From Porphyrobacter sp. HT-58-2 (GTDB taxonomy: Bacteria; Pseudomonadota; Alphaproteobacteria; Sphingomonadales; Sphingomonadaceae): 64,000 nt of DNA. Below, piece after piece: positions 25,979 through 35,311 of this stretch. The position numbers and the translations under genes were made by a program. The notes beneath the pieces were generated by a model. It saw nothing but the letters and a program-made list of their open reading frames with translations. It did no database searches and was not told where the DNA came from. The stretch is from the NCBI RefSeq assembly GCF_002952215.1, contig NZ_CP022600.1, positions 1,984,001-2,048,000 on the forward strand, given 5' to 3'. How positions within the stretch are numbered: the stretch's first letter is position 1; each line of letters begins with the position of its first letter.

Positions 25979-27109
25979 TTAATTTGTAAATATCATAGTG
26001 CCTTTGATATCGATCCATTCGCTTTTACTGGCTTGTGACCATGTGTAGGTATGCCCGAATCCTTGCGCGACGAATGCAGATTTGATGTAGTTGGATGATG
26101 ATCCGTTTTCGAACGTTATCCGATAAGGCGTCCTTGGAGGCAATTGATCGAGATATATCTTCATGCTCTTAAAGCCGTAATCATTATCTCTGGATCGAAT
26201 AGAATTGCGTTCCGTCAAGTTTGATTGCCACTGAACGGATATTTTTGAGTCATTGTCATTCAAGCAATTTTCATCGAGTATAAATTTTCGACGAGTTTTG
26301 TTTCGATCAATGGCGGTAGTGCTAGCAGCGACACTGGCAATTCTCTCCGCCCGATCACGAGGGAGATCAAGCACGCGGTTTGGTGCGTTGCCGAAAACTG
26401 CGAGCGCGCGGGTCCCCTGAGCGGTTTCGCAATAGGCGTAGAGACCGAGCGTCCCGTACAAAAACGCGGCGCGCGTGGGGACAGCGGAGCCTTCAAACAA
26501 GTTTCCAGAGAACATCCACCCTGTCAGATCGACTTCAAGGAATCGTGGTCGAAAACTGGCCGGGTAGTCTTTCAACGCCGGAAACCGCTCGGCGAGTGGC
26601 TTTGCGGCAGTCTGCGCTGCTGCCGTGCTCGACGCGGCGGCGGTGTTGGCGCCGATCCATTGGCGATATTTAGGCGGAGCGCTCGCGATGAAGGCGGCGC
26701 GGGTGCGGCCGCTGGCGACGCGGGTGCGCGCCGGGGCGGTGCTCGAGGTGCGGCGTCCAGCCCAGCGGCGGTCAGGCGCGCTGTCTTCATAGGTCGGCAG
26801 CGCTTCGTTTTCCCAGCGAAAGGCCCCCGCAAACATCACGTTGTCGGGCTGGATCAGCAGTTCGGCATAGCCGGTCGACCCATTGGGATTGACGAACCGC
26901 GCCCGCAGCCGACGGGTGCGCGGATCGATGATCCCCTCGATCGTGCCCTCGCCATAGTCGCCATAAACATAATCGCCGGCCTGGATCAGGCGGAACTCGC
27001 CGAACCGGGTGTTCCAGGTGCCGCTCCACTGCTGAGCGGAAACCGGCGCGGCGCTGACGGCGGCGGCGATAATGATCGCGGCCGGTGCGAACACATGAAG
27101 CGCGCTCAT
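25979..27109 (-). CDS. Secreted protein, same N-terminal domain (paralogue 2)
   Basis: 376 residues. Signal peptide with ALHVFAPAAIIIAAAVSAAPVSAQ, then the shared domain WSGTWNTRFGEFRLIQAGDY with VYGDYGEGTIEGIIDPRTR and FVNPNGSTGYAELLI. The C-terminal half (ALKDYPASFRPRFLEVDL, AAFLYGTLGLYAYCETAQGT) also matches the third paralogue but not the lipase. Its function is unknown. It overlaps the upstream neighbour's stop by 4 bp (ATGA at 27106-27109). GC is lower at its 3' end. Confidence 0.72.
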   Translation of the reverse strand: MSALHVFAPAAIIIAAAVSAAPVSAQQWSGTWNTRFGEFRLIQAGDYVYGDYGEGTIEGIIDPRTRRLRARFVNPNGSTGYAELLIQPDNVMFAGAFRWENEALPTYEDSAPDRRWAGRRTSSTAPARTRVASGRTRAAFIASAPPKYRQWIGANTAAASSTAAAQTAAKPLAERFPALKDYPASFRPRFLEVDLTGWMFSGNLFEGSAVPTRAAFLYGTLGLYAYCETAQGTRALAVFGNAPNRVLDLPRDRAERIASVAASTTAIDRNKTRRKFILDENCLNDNDSKISVQWQSNLTERNSIRSRDNDYGFKSMKIYLDQLPPRTPYRITFENGSSSNYIKSAFVAQGFGHTYTWSQASKSEWIDIKGTMIFTN

Positions 27110-28329
27110 GGCAGGAACCTCACCCTTCCCGACAAAGTGATGCGCCGCATGACCCCGTCGTATTGGTATAGAAATACTCGCGTTTCACGCGGAGAATCGC
27201 GATAGGTTGTCAGAGTAGTGCTCTCGGTAGTGCTGTTCTGAACAAAAGCATTCGAATTTGAGTTCGGCATCTGGTCCAGATAAAACTTGAAGGCGCGATA
27301 ACTGAACTTGTGATCGCGCGCCGGGATCAACTCTGCTTCGTTAAGATTGGTCTGCACCTGAATGGCAAAGCGGGCGCCGGGGGTGTTCATGCATTGCTGG
27401 TCTAGCGCAAAGCGTCGGATGCCTTGGTTGGCATCAACAACTGGCCCGTTACTCTGGCCTCCAACTCGTGCGGGGCTGGATCGAGGTCTGTCGAAGACCC
27501 GATTTTTTGCGCCTGCCATCGGCGGAAGGGGACGGCTGCTGCTAGCCGTTTCGCAGTAGGCATAGATGCCATAAGTGCCGTAGATCTCGGCAGCCGTGCC
27601 CTGTCCCTCTGTAAACATGTTCGGCACGTTGATCATGAAGTCTATCTGACGCAGATCGATCTCGACACTGCGCGGCACGAAATCGGCGGGGTAATCCCTG
27701 AGCTTCGGAAACTTGCGTACCAGCGGGTTCACGGCGGCGGATGCGCTTGGCGTTGGTGTCGGAGTTGGCGCCGGGGTGGGCGTTACCCTCACGGTGCCGG
27801 TCGCGGTGTTGGATGAGCCTTGCTGGTTCGATGTCCGCTGGCTGCCGGTCACCGTTGTCACGCTTGAGAAGCCATTGATCCACCCGCGATACTTGGCGCT
27901 TGCCCCGCTAACGAAGGCAGAGCGGTTGGCAGGCAGACGGAAATTGCGGATCGGAGGCGCTGCGGCGGCCGTGCGGTTCCCGGTCCATTTGCGCGCCGCC
28001 ACACCTGCATCGAACCGCGGCAGCGCTTCGTTCTCCCAGCTGTAGGCCCCGGCGAAGGTGCCGTTGGCGCTCAGCTTCAACTCGGCATAGCCGCTGCGAC
28101 CATCGGCGTTGCGGAACACTGCGCGCAGCCGACCCGTCGAACGATCAATGATGCCTTCGATGGTGCCGTCACCATAATCACCATAAACATGGTCATCATC
28201 CTCGATCAGCCGGACCTGACCGAACGTGGTGCTCCAGGCCCCCTGCCACTGCTGGGCCGCAACGGGCGCGGCGCTGACGGCAAAGGCCACGCAGACGATG
28301 CTTGCAGCTGACTGGAAATTGCTAGGCAT
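27106..28329 (-). CDS. Secreted protein, same N-terminal domain (paralogue 3)
   Basis: 407 residues. Signal peptide SAASIVCVAFAVSAAPVAAQ, then the shared domain WQGAWSTTFGQVRLIEDDDH with VYGDYGDGTIEGIIDRSTGR. A Pro/Thr-rich linker (TPTPAPTPTPTPSASAAVN) precedes the C-terminal domain KLRDYPADFVPRSVEIDLRQ and EIYGTYGIYAYCETASS, shared with the second paralogue. Its function is unknown. Confidence 0.75.
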   Translation of the reverse strand: MPSNFQSAASIVCVAFAVSAAPVAAQQWQGAWSTTFGQVRLIEDDDHVYGDYGDGTIEGIIDRSTGRLRAVFRNADGRSGYAELKLSANGTFAGAYSWENEALPRFDAGVAARKWTGNRTAAAAPPIRNFRLPANRSAFVSGASAKYRGWINGFSSVTTVTGSQRTSNQQGSSNTATGTVRVTPTPAPTPTPTPSASAAVNPLVRKFPKLRDYPADFVPRSVEIDLRQIDFMINVPNMFTEGQGTAAEIYGTYGIYAYCETASSSRPLPPMAGAKNRVFDRPRSSPARVGGQSNGPVVDANQGIRRFALDQQCMNTPGARFAIQVQTNLNEAELIPARDHKFSYRAFKFYLDQMPNSNSNAFVQNSTTESTTLTTYRDSPRETRVFLYQYDGVMRRITLSGRVRFLP

Positions 28330-28361
28330 GGGATTTCCTCTTGTGATGCTGGCGTGGCACT

Positions 28362-28772
28362 TCAGCCCCGAGGCGAGCGGGATTGCGGAGCGTCGGACTG
28401 CGGTGGCTGCGTGCTGCCCGGGGCTGGCGCAGGCGAGGTCAAGGGTTGGCCCCTGCGCGCATCCGGGTTGTCGATCCGGCCGACCTGACGACGAATAAAG
28501 CCCTGTCGCTCGCCCGGCTTGGCCGGTTGCGGAAGCGGCTTGGCATTATCCGGTGCCTTGTCGGGGTTGTCGATCCGGCCAACCTGACGGCGAATGAAGC
28601 CGCGCTTGGCCGCCGGGTCCTCAGGCTGACCCAGATCGGTCGTGCCGCTAGTGGCAGTTGCCTCGGCAGGATCGACCGGCGGCTGTGCGCGTTCCTGAGC
28701 AATCACGGGCACCGCAAGGGCGAGCGCCGTCACGCCGCCCACGCAGCGGATCAGGTGGATCACGCGGATCAT
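28362..28772 (-). CDS. Small secreted protein with internal repeat
   Basis: 136 residues. A short signal peptide (GGVTALALAVPVIAQ) and two copies of GFIRRQVGRIDNPD separated by a Pro-rich spacer. No known family. The start is set at 28772 by overlap with the upstream gene stop (ATGA). It is cotranscribed with the 28769-29215 gene. Confidence 0.6.
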   Translation of the reverse strand: MIRVIHLIRCVGGVTALALAVPVIAQERAQPPVDPAEATATSGTTDLGQPEDPAAKRGFIRRQVGRIDNPDKAPDNAKPLPQPAKPGERQGFIRRQVGRIDNPDARRGQPLTSPAPAPGSTQPPQSDAPQSRSPRG

Positions 28773-29215
28773 CGGCGTGGCTCCTTCTTGCTGGGGGAAA
28801 CCGTATCCTGTGGCACAGGTTGAACCGCGTCTGCTGCCTCGACTGCAGGCGGCTGACCCGGCATCATCGCGGCTTCTTCCGCTTGCCACGCCTCGGTCGT
28901 CTGCATGGCGCCAGTATCGCCTGGCATGTCGGCCTGATCGTCGCCATCGCCGTCAGCGCTAAACAGGGCGCCAGCCGTTTCCACCGTGCGGTCAATTCCG
29001 TCAGCAGCCTGCTTGACCTGCGTTACCGAGCGTTCGAGGGTAGCGGCGTTGTTCTCGATCTCTGTTGTCTTCTGCTCGATGCGCTCCAGCGCGCGACCGA
29101 TCCGGCCCAGCAGTCCTTGCGCATTTGCTGGCGCCGAAAGCGCAAGAATGAGCGCGGCTAGCGTTGCGCTTATCAAGATTGCCGTTCGCCCGGATTTGAT
29201 GAAAATGGCGGACAT
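28769..29215 (-). CDS. Small secreted protein with acidic C-terminus
   Basis: 148 residues. Hydrophobic signal (TAILISATLAALILALSAPANAQ), then a likely coiled-coil helix (IGRALERIEQKTTEIENNAA, then TLERSVTQVKQAADGIDRT) and a disordered tail rich in Asp/Ala/Pro. The ATG at 29215 places the signal correctly; the frame extends upstream without use. It looks like a periplasmic helper protein; its function is unknown. Confidence 0.6.
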   Translation of the reverse strand: MSAIFIKSGRTAILISATLAALILALSAPANAQGLLGRIGRALERIEQKTTEIENNAATLERSVTQVKQAADGIDRTVETAGALFSADGDGDDQADMPGDTGAMQTTEAWQAEEAAMMPGQPPAVEAADAVQPVPQDTVSPSKKEPRR

Positions 29216-29561
29216 GTGCTTCCCCCTTGGTGGCAGAGTATCGCTCCAGGCAGTTCCAGAGCGTTTGCGTCTGACTTCACGTAGGGATGCGGAAAATCCG
29301 GCCAAAAAGTTTGCAGTCTTGCAGATTCATTCCATGCCTGCCGGCAAAGCGCATTGGCACGGGCCTGTTGTGTGCGATTGCTGAAAGGCCATGCACGGCG
29401 GCAGCGACGCACTTTCCGAAGGTTAGAGCGCGCGGAATAACTTGCCGACGAATGAGCTTGTCAGCGCCTTTCATCCCGGACTGATCAACATCGCGCGGAC
29501 ACGGCGACGGCGGGCGATGGGGCGCATGCCTCGCCCGTGCGAGGCCATTCGCGATTTCGCC

Positions 29562-31811
29562 CTAGTTCATGGCGATCTTCTTCAACATGGCGCTATATGC
29601 CGCGATGGCCTCAGGGTGGTTCTCGGCAGACCGCTCACTCCTAATGATGTCTTCGAGCATTTGGGCTGCCCGGCGTTTCTCGCCCTGTCCCGCCACAGCC
29701 ATAGCAAGTTGCGCGTTGATTTCGCGCAGCTGAAAGTGATCTGGACCCCACAGCCGCTCGCCCAGCCTTACCGCAGCGCCTGCTGCCGCTTCAGCCTCGG
29801 CGAACTGTTCAAGGGCAATCAGCGTTTGCGCACTCTCGAGGCCTATCGCTACCTCGAGATATTCGATACCGGGCTCATCGCCGAGAGCCGTGCGGGCCGC
29901 GCCCAAATGCTTCAGGGAGCCCTGCCAGTCCTCCTCCAGCTGGGCGATTTCGGAAAGCTGCAACCAGAATACCGCCTCCGATGCGCTCGCAGGTCGTTGC
30001 TCGGAATCGTAGAAATCGAGGGCTTGTCCGACCAGCATCTTGCTCTTCGTAAAGTCCCTGAGTTCAAGCGCACTGTCGGCCGCATAGGCAATAAGGGTCA
30101 GATTGCCCGCGATCTCCCCATAATTCTCGCGGTCGATGGTCTGCAGGTGATCGTCAGCAAGATCGAGGCACAGACGCGAGTCATCCTTTGATCGGGTGAT
30201 CTTTGCCCGAACGCATCTGTTCAATGCGCGGTCAAAGGTGCGCAACTCCGGATCCGACGAGAAAAAGCCATCAAGCCGATCCGACAAGGCGATTACCTCC
30301 GACGGTTCGACATAGCCGCTCGAAAGGTGCAGCAGGCTCAGGAGCGTGAAGGCAGAGGCATAGCTCAGTTCCGAGTTGAGCGCAGCAAGCTTCCGACCAA
30401 TACGGCTTGCAGCTTCGTCCTGCCCGGCATCCCCATAGACCTCGGCGAGAAAAACGTAGATCTCGAGGGCCTTTTGAGGATCGCTCGCCTCAACCTCCTC
30501 CGCCGACTGCTCGAGCGCATGCATGGAGCCAAAGATTTGCTGGCCTACTGACGAGTTCGGATCAACCGAGGCAATAAATCTATTGAAGCCAGCGTTGAAG
30601 GTCTCATAGAGTTCAATGCTGTCTGCACCCTTCAGTTTGGCAATCCGGTTCGCCTCCGCCTCCTCGCTGGCCCGCAGCGCAAACACGCTCACCCCGACAA
30701 GACCCGCGACAAGCGCCGCCGCGGCAAGTGCGCCCATCGCCGAGGCAAGCCTGTTCCGCGCGATCAGCTTCCCAAGCCGCGCCAAAGGTGCAACGGGGCG
30801 GGCGGAAACGACGAAGCCGTCCAGAAAACGCGTAAAATCCTCCCCCAGTGCATCGACCGAGGCATAGCGGTTGGCTGGGTCAAAGGCTGTGGCCCGGGCG
30901 ATGATTGCCGCAAGATCGGGATTGCCCAGCGCCTGTGCAGCAATCACCACCGATCCATCGGCCTGACGTTCAGGCAGTCGCCCGACCAGCAGCAGGTGCG
31001 CCAGCATACCAACCTGAAAAATGTCGGTCGCAACGCTCACAGCTTCGCCTTCGAGCTGTTCGGGCGCGGCTGTCACCAGGGTCAGCGCCCGCCCTTGCCG
31101 GTGCGTGTCTGCCATGGCCGCTTCCGGGATCAGTGCCGCTATCCCGAAGTCGATCAGCCGCAACTGGCCATCGCTGTTGACCAGCACATTGGCGCTCTTG
31201 ATATCGAGGTGCAGCACCAGCCGGGCATGGGCATGGGCGAGCGCATCGCAAAGGTCGACGAGCAGCCTTACCCGCGTCCTGGGATCACACCCACGACCAG
31301 CGCACCAGTCTGCGATCGGAGCGCCTTCGACGAATTCGACGACCATGAAAGGCCGGCCCGCCGTGTCTTCGCCGCCATCGATGATGCGGGCAATGTTGGG
31401 GTGATCGAGCCGGGCCAGCCGCTGCCGCTCGTCCCTGAAGCGGTCCATCACCATCGCAGCCGGGCTGGCGACCAGCTTCATGGCCGCAATCTGGTCATAG
31501 ACCCCGTCATCGCGCCGGACGAGCCAGACCTGCCCCATCCCGCCAGACCCGATGCGCTCAGCCAGCTTCCACGCCCCGACCCGCTCAGGCGGTGGCCCGC
31601 CCGGGCCTTCGCCGGGATCGGGATCGGCCTCGGGCGCACGGGTCGACATGAAGCCGGTCAGATCGCCGGTCACCGCAAGGTGCGCCGACAGCGCCATCGC
31701 TCCGGCAGGATCGGTATCGGCGAGAGAGGCCAGATCAGGCGAGGGATCACCCCGGCCGCTGCTGTCTTCCGCCGCGATTGCCCTGACAACAGCACCCCAG
31801 TCGACCTTCAT
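29562..31811 (-). CDS. Ser/Thr protein kinase with TM and TPR-like region
   Basis: 749 residues. Kinase domain at about residues 80-345: glycine loop IGSGGMGQVW, Lys in IAAMKLVAS, catalytic LHLDIKSANVLV (HLD in place of HRD, Asp kept), and LIDFGIA. A transmembrane helix follows (about 365-385, SAMGALAAAALVAGLVGVSV), then about 350 residues of helical repeats typical of TPR-type STPKs. Such kinases often sit next to ECF sigma genes; none is here. The gene overlaps a possible 39-residue upstream ORF (ATGA). The secreted proteins downstream on the same strand may share its regulation, which is inference. Confidence 0.88.
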   Translation of the reverse strand: MKVDWGAVVRAIAAEDSSGRGDPSPDLASLADTDPAGAMALSAHLAVTGDLTGFMSTRAPEADPDPGEGPGGPPPERVGAWKLAERIGSGGMGQVWLVRRDDGVYDQIAAMKLVASPAAMVMDRFRDERQRLARLDHPNIARIIDGGEDTAGRPFMVVEFVEGAPIADWCAGRGCDPRTRVRLLVDLCDALAHAHARLVLHLDIKSANVLVNSDGQLRLIDFGIAALIPEAAMADTHRQGRALTLVTAAPEQLEGEAVSVATDIFQVGMLAHLLLVGRLPERQADGSVVIAAQALGNPDLAAIIARATAFDPANRYASVDALGEDFTRFLDGFVVSARPVAPLARLGKLIARNRLASAMGALAAAALVAGLVGVSVFALRASEEAEANRIAKLKGADSIELYETFNAGFNRFIASVDPNSSVGQQIFGSMHALEQSAEEVEASDPQKALEIYVFLAEVYGDAGQDEAASRIGRKLAALNSELSYASAFTLLSLLHLSSGYVEPSEVIALSDRLDGFFSSDPELRTFDRALNRCVRAKITRSKDDSRLCLDLADDHLQTIDRENYGEIAGNLTLIAYAADSALELRDFTKSKMLVGQALDFYDSEQRPASASEAVFWLQLSEIAQLEEDWQGSLKHLGAARTALGDEPGIEYLEVAIGLESAQTLIALEQFAEAEAAAGAAVRLGERLWGPDHFQLREINAQLAMAVAGQGEKRRAAQMLEDIIRSERSAENHPEAIAAYSAMLKKIAMN

Positions 31812-31927
31812 GGCTCATACCCCCAAATGGCCATGTAAACCTGCACCACGCGCATGCCCAACGCAACGCCCAGAATCAGCAACTGATTGTTTTGACGAAA
31901 TTGAGCGCCAGCCGGTTTGAAGGGCAT
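31808..31927 (-). CDS. Possible small membrane ORF coupled to the kinase
   Basis: A 39-codon frame beginning MPFKPAGAQFRQNNQLLILG, continuing VALGMRVVQVYMAIW, with a hydrophobic stretch. Its TGA overlaps the kinase ATG (31808-31811). The ribosome site is weak and the frame is open further upstream, so it may be debris, but the overlap is suggestive. Confidence 0.3.
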   Translation of the reverse strand: MPFKPAGAQFRQNNQLLILGVALGMRVVQVYMAIWGYEP

Positions 31928-32252
31928 CCTGGGTTCCCAGGCATACCTGATAAAGAAGCGAGCAGTTTCGTCACGGTGGACGGAGTTGGAACATCTTCCG
32001 CTATCGTCACCAATCGGATCGGCCACTGCTGAGGGCACGTGAACGTCCACGTCTGGGTCGGTTGCTGATGGGCAGAAATTTTTCAGGACCGGGGCAAAGC
32101 CGCCACGCCGCTTTTGGTATCGCGCGCGGGCCCGGCTTATGGCCGGTCGTGGGTGGAATCCAGAATGTCCGCGATGGTCAGGTTTCGCTCCAGTCATGCT
32201 CATCTTGCGCGGGGACGGACGCTCGTGTGTGGGCGAGGTTGCCTGTCACGCT
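31928..32252. other. Gap between the kinase region and the MCP remnant
   Basis: It contains repeat copy 6. The rest shows no supportable gene. Confidence 0.5.
32055..32157 (+). repeat. Dispersed intergenic repeat, copy 6 (full length)
   Basis: It runs from GGGTCGGTTGCTGATGGGC through TTTTTCAGGACCGGGGC, AAAGCCGCCACGCCGCTTTT and GGGCCCGGCTTATGGCCGG to GTGGGTGGA. It is 103 bp and one of the best preserved copies. Confidence 0.82.
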
Positions 32253-33240
32253 TCAGGACTTGGGCGACGGCGCAGCTTGGCGCGGTGATGCCTTGGGGAC
32301 AGCAGGCTTGCGGTCACGAGGCCCGGGCGCTGGCGCGTCGTCAAGGGCTAGCTTGCCTCCGCCGCCCACCCGGAACTGTGCGACCAACTCACCGAGGCAC
32401 TGGGCTTCTTTGGACAGGCTGTGGGTTGCAGCGGTGGCCTGTTCGACCATTGCGGCGTTCTGTTGAGGCATGTGGTCGATTGTACCGACCGCGATATTGA
32501 CCTGTTCAAGATTGCTCGCCTGCGCCGCGGCGGTTTCTGCTATGTCACTGACCTGGGTGGTGACCGCGCCGATCTGCATAACGATTTCAGCGAGCAGCGT
32601 GCCGGTCTCGCCAACCAAGCTCACGCCCTCGCCGACATGCGCGGTGGACTTGTCGATCAACACCTTGATGTCACGTGCGGCCTCGGCGCTGCGCTGGGCG
32701 AGCGCGCGCACCTCGCTGGCGACCACCGCAAAGCCCTTGCCGGCATCTTCCGCGCGTGCAGCTTCGACGCCTGCGTTGAGGGCGAGAAGGTTGGTCTGGA
32801 AAGCGATCCCGTCGATCACGTCGATGATCTGGGTGATTTCGCGCGCGGATTGCTCGATCGCGCCCATCGTTGCGACCGCCTTGCCGACCACTTCACCGCC
32901 ATCGGTGGCGCGCTGGTGGGTATGAGCAATGGCGTGCTTGGCCCCGGGGGCGTTCTCGGCGGCCTAGCGGGTGAGACCGACCGTGGTGCCTACCGAAGCG
33001 GCGGTTTCTTCAAGGCTGGCCGCCTGCTGTTCGTTGCGCAGGGCGGGGTCTTCGCTGGCAGCGCGGATTTCTTCAGATGACGTCCGCACGCCGCTTGCCG
33101 TGGCGCGCACGGCGCCGATCATCCCTTCGAGCCGCGCCACCGAGGTGTTAAAGGCCTCGGCCAGCCGCTCACGCTCGCGGGCGGCCAAATGAGCGAGCTG
33201 CGACGCATCCGCGGACGGCCATTTCTCCGGCGGCCCCTGA
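32253..33240 (-). pseudogene. Methyl-accepting chemotaxis protein remnant with amber stop
   Basis: The frame carries a cytoplasmic MCP signalling domain (IDVIDGIAFQTNLLALNAGV, EAARAEDAGKGFAVVASEVR, ALAQRSAEAARDIKVLI). It is interrupted by an in-frame TAG at 32964-32966, after ETAASVGTTVGLTR, where family members have Gln (CAG to TAG). The region upstream (SEEIRAASEDPALRNEQQAA) matches the MCP pattern in the same frame, but the sensor, membrane and HAMP parts are missing. The stop and missing 5' half make it a pseudogene unless amber is read through. Confidence 0.82.
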
Positions 33241-33809
33241 GCAGGGGGATATGAACGCGACCAAGATCGTCGGCGTGCACTTCGGATCGTCATTTGCACC
33301 AATACCCAGTGCACGTGCGTTCGGCCGCATGCGTTCGGCTATCGCTTCAGCGTCGGTGGGTGCGAGACCGCGGACCTGCGAGCAAACCGGGAAAAGAATT
33401 TCGCTATCGGCTGGTGCATGCGCGGTGGCCGTACAATTTGCTTGGTGAATTCGCGCAACTCTCGCCGACGTTCGCTCTCACTCAAAGCTGGGCAACTTGA
33501 ATGGCCCTCATGCGATCCTGGTTATGGCTCTCTGGGGCGCGGGAACCACGTCGAGCTCCAACAATCAGTTCTTTCGGGGCGTCAAGCGCGGCGCATTCGG
33601 CGGCGCCATCAACGCCCGCTACGGTGTCGACTTCGGGTTCAGCTTTTACATCCAAAACTCCGATCAGCGCGCATCATGTCAATGTGATCTCGACCGCGAC
33701 GCACGAGGCACCTTGCTGCGGGGCGATCAATCACGCTTTTGCGCTGTGCGCCAGTCTCGGACTTTGCTTTTGTCCCGGTCGTGCGAGTTTCCTGATCGCA
33801 GGCCGATGC
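33241..33809. other. Debris region with a coding-like fragment
   Basis: Apart from the fragment at 33449-33676, no gene is supported. The 3' end approaches the stop of the minus-strand secreted gene at 33810. Confidence 0.4.
33449..33676 (+). pseudogene. Coding-like fragment of unknown family
   Basis: A plus frame with protein-like sequence: HSKLGNLNGPHAILVMALWG, then SSNNQFFRGVKRGAFGGAIN, then ARYGVDFGFSFYIQNSDQ. It has no good start and is followed by an incoherent frame, so it is probably a gene remnant. No family was recognised. Confidence 0.3.
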
Positions 33810-35144
33810 CTATCGCAGCGGCTTACCGCTGATCGTCACCAAGTCAGCATCCTTGAGCGTGATCCCGACGCGCTGGGTTTCCGCGGCCGCCTTGGCGCCA
33901 TCGGGCGTCAGGTCGAAATCGAACCGCGTGCCGGGCTTGAGCTGCGCCAGCGCCGCCTTGTCGAAGGTGAAGGTGGTGCTGATCGCGGGGGTTGCCGCGC
34001 CGGTCACCGGCTTCAGGCCGGTCGCGGGCGAGAGCGTCGCCTGCACCGGCTTCAACGGCGCGGCCAGCTTGCTGAAGATGCGCGGTGTGACGCGGTAGCC
34101 GGGGCAGGAGCCTGCGCCGCTATTACTCATCGAGAGCCTTAACCCGCCCGGAACCGCTGTCACAGCGAACACCGGATCGCACGCGGGAGCGGCCGTTGCC
34201 GGAGCGGCGGCGATAGTGACCGGCACCGTCTGCGTGCGACCGGCAAAGCTGACGGTGACCGTGCCATTCGACGCTTGCGGCTGCACAGCGGCGACCAGTG
34301 CGGCCTCGGCCCGGAGCGGCGTGAACCTTGTGTCCCACCCGCCTGAAACTTCCGTTGGCCGGGCAGGGTTGGGAGACAGCCAGCGCCCGAGCGATTGCGA
34401 CGACATGGCGAACGTTACCGGCATAGCCGCGGTGCCGGGCAAAAGCGCGACCGGATGATCCGCCCGGAAATTCGCTGTCGTCCCGGCGGCAACCGGCGCG
34501 GTTGGCGCGATGACGCTGAAGGCCGGAAGCGGCGCGACATTGACCGTCAGCGGCAAGCCGCCCGCATAATCCAGTGCCAGCACCAGTTTGAGCCCGTGGC
34601 TGGCGACCCTGCCCGATGAGGTTGCGCGGATTGGAATGCGGAAACTGGCCGTATCGGTTCCGCTGCCCGAAAACCTGATGGCGCCCGCAAGGTGCGGCAT
34701 GGTCTGCGGGCGACCGGCGATTAGCTCGAACCCGTCGAGGATGTCGGCAAGCCGGTTGGATACCGCCAGATCGCCTGCACTTCCGCGGTCGGAGGCGACT
34801 GTCAGCAGCAGCGGCAGCGCGCAGTCGCGGGGAAGTGCGCTGTCGAACTGGACATCGATCCTCAGCCACCCGCGGGTTGCATCGCCGCCCGTCACCTCGG
34901 CCGCGCGGGTCTCGCGCAGGCCGCCCACCGGCGTCGGATCGGTGCCCGGCGCAACCGCATAGCGCAGGATGCGCGGCACCGGCCTCGTGTCGGATGTGTT
35001 GGCCGCCGTGAGCGTTCCCGTCACGCAGGAAAAGCGTGGTCCGGTTTGCGCCTGCACCGCAGCGGGATCGACCGCCCCCACGGCCAGGCCCGCCAGCAGC
35101 GTGGCAGCGAAAGCTTCGGGAAGGCGGTTTGCGGAAATGGTCAT
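33810..35144 (-). CDS. Secreted hypothetical protein, divergent to the secretin operon
   Basis: 444 residues from the ATG at 35144, with signal sequence PEAFAATLLAGLAVGAVDPA before the mature AQTGPRFSCVTGTL. The mature protein is beta-rich with several Ig-like stretches: ILRYAVAPGTDPTPVGG, GTTANFRADHPVALLPG, and a C-terminal segment PACDPVFAVTAVPGGLRLSM. It is divergent from the 35312 gene with a 167-bp shared promoter region, which suggests shared control. Its function is unknown; a surface or exported role is inferred from the signal and the neighbouring secretin. Confidence 0.7.
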   Translation of the reverse strand: MTISANRLPEAFAATLLAGLAVGAVDPAAVQAQTGPRFSCVTGTLTAANTSDTRPVPRILRYAVAPGTDPTPVGGLRETRAAEVTGGDATRGWLRIDVQFDSALPRDCALPLLLTVASDRGSAGDLAVSNRLADILDGFELIAGRPQTMPHLAGAIRFSGSGTDTASFRIPIRATSSGRVASHGLKLVLALDYAGGLPLTVNVAPLPAFSVIAPTAPVAAGTTANFRADHPVALLPGTAAMPVTFAMSSQSLGRWLSPNPARPTEVSGGWDTRFTPLRAEAALVAAVQPQASNGTVTVSFAGRTQTVPVTIAAAPATAAPACDPVFAVTAVPGGLRLSMSNSGAGSCPGYRVTPRIFSKLAAPLKPVQATLSPATGLKPVTGAATPAISTTFTFDKAALAQLKPGTRFDFDLTPDGAKAAAETQRVGITLKDADLVTISGKPLR

Positions 35145-35311
35145 GGCAGGCTCCTGTGCGGCGTCACGCCGGCCCTGTGATTGTAACGCCACGGTCGCCG
35201 GCATAGCTATCGCCCAGACAGACTAGCCCGCCGTCTAGCCCGTCCGGGCGATGGCGTTCGGCGCCGGGACCGGCACACTGGCGGGGACACACCAGACGTG
35301 AGGAACCGACC

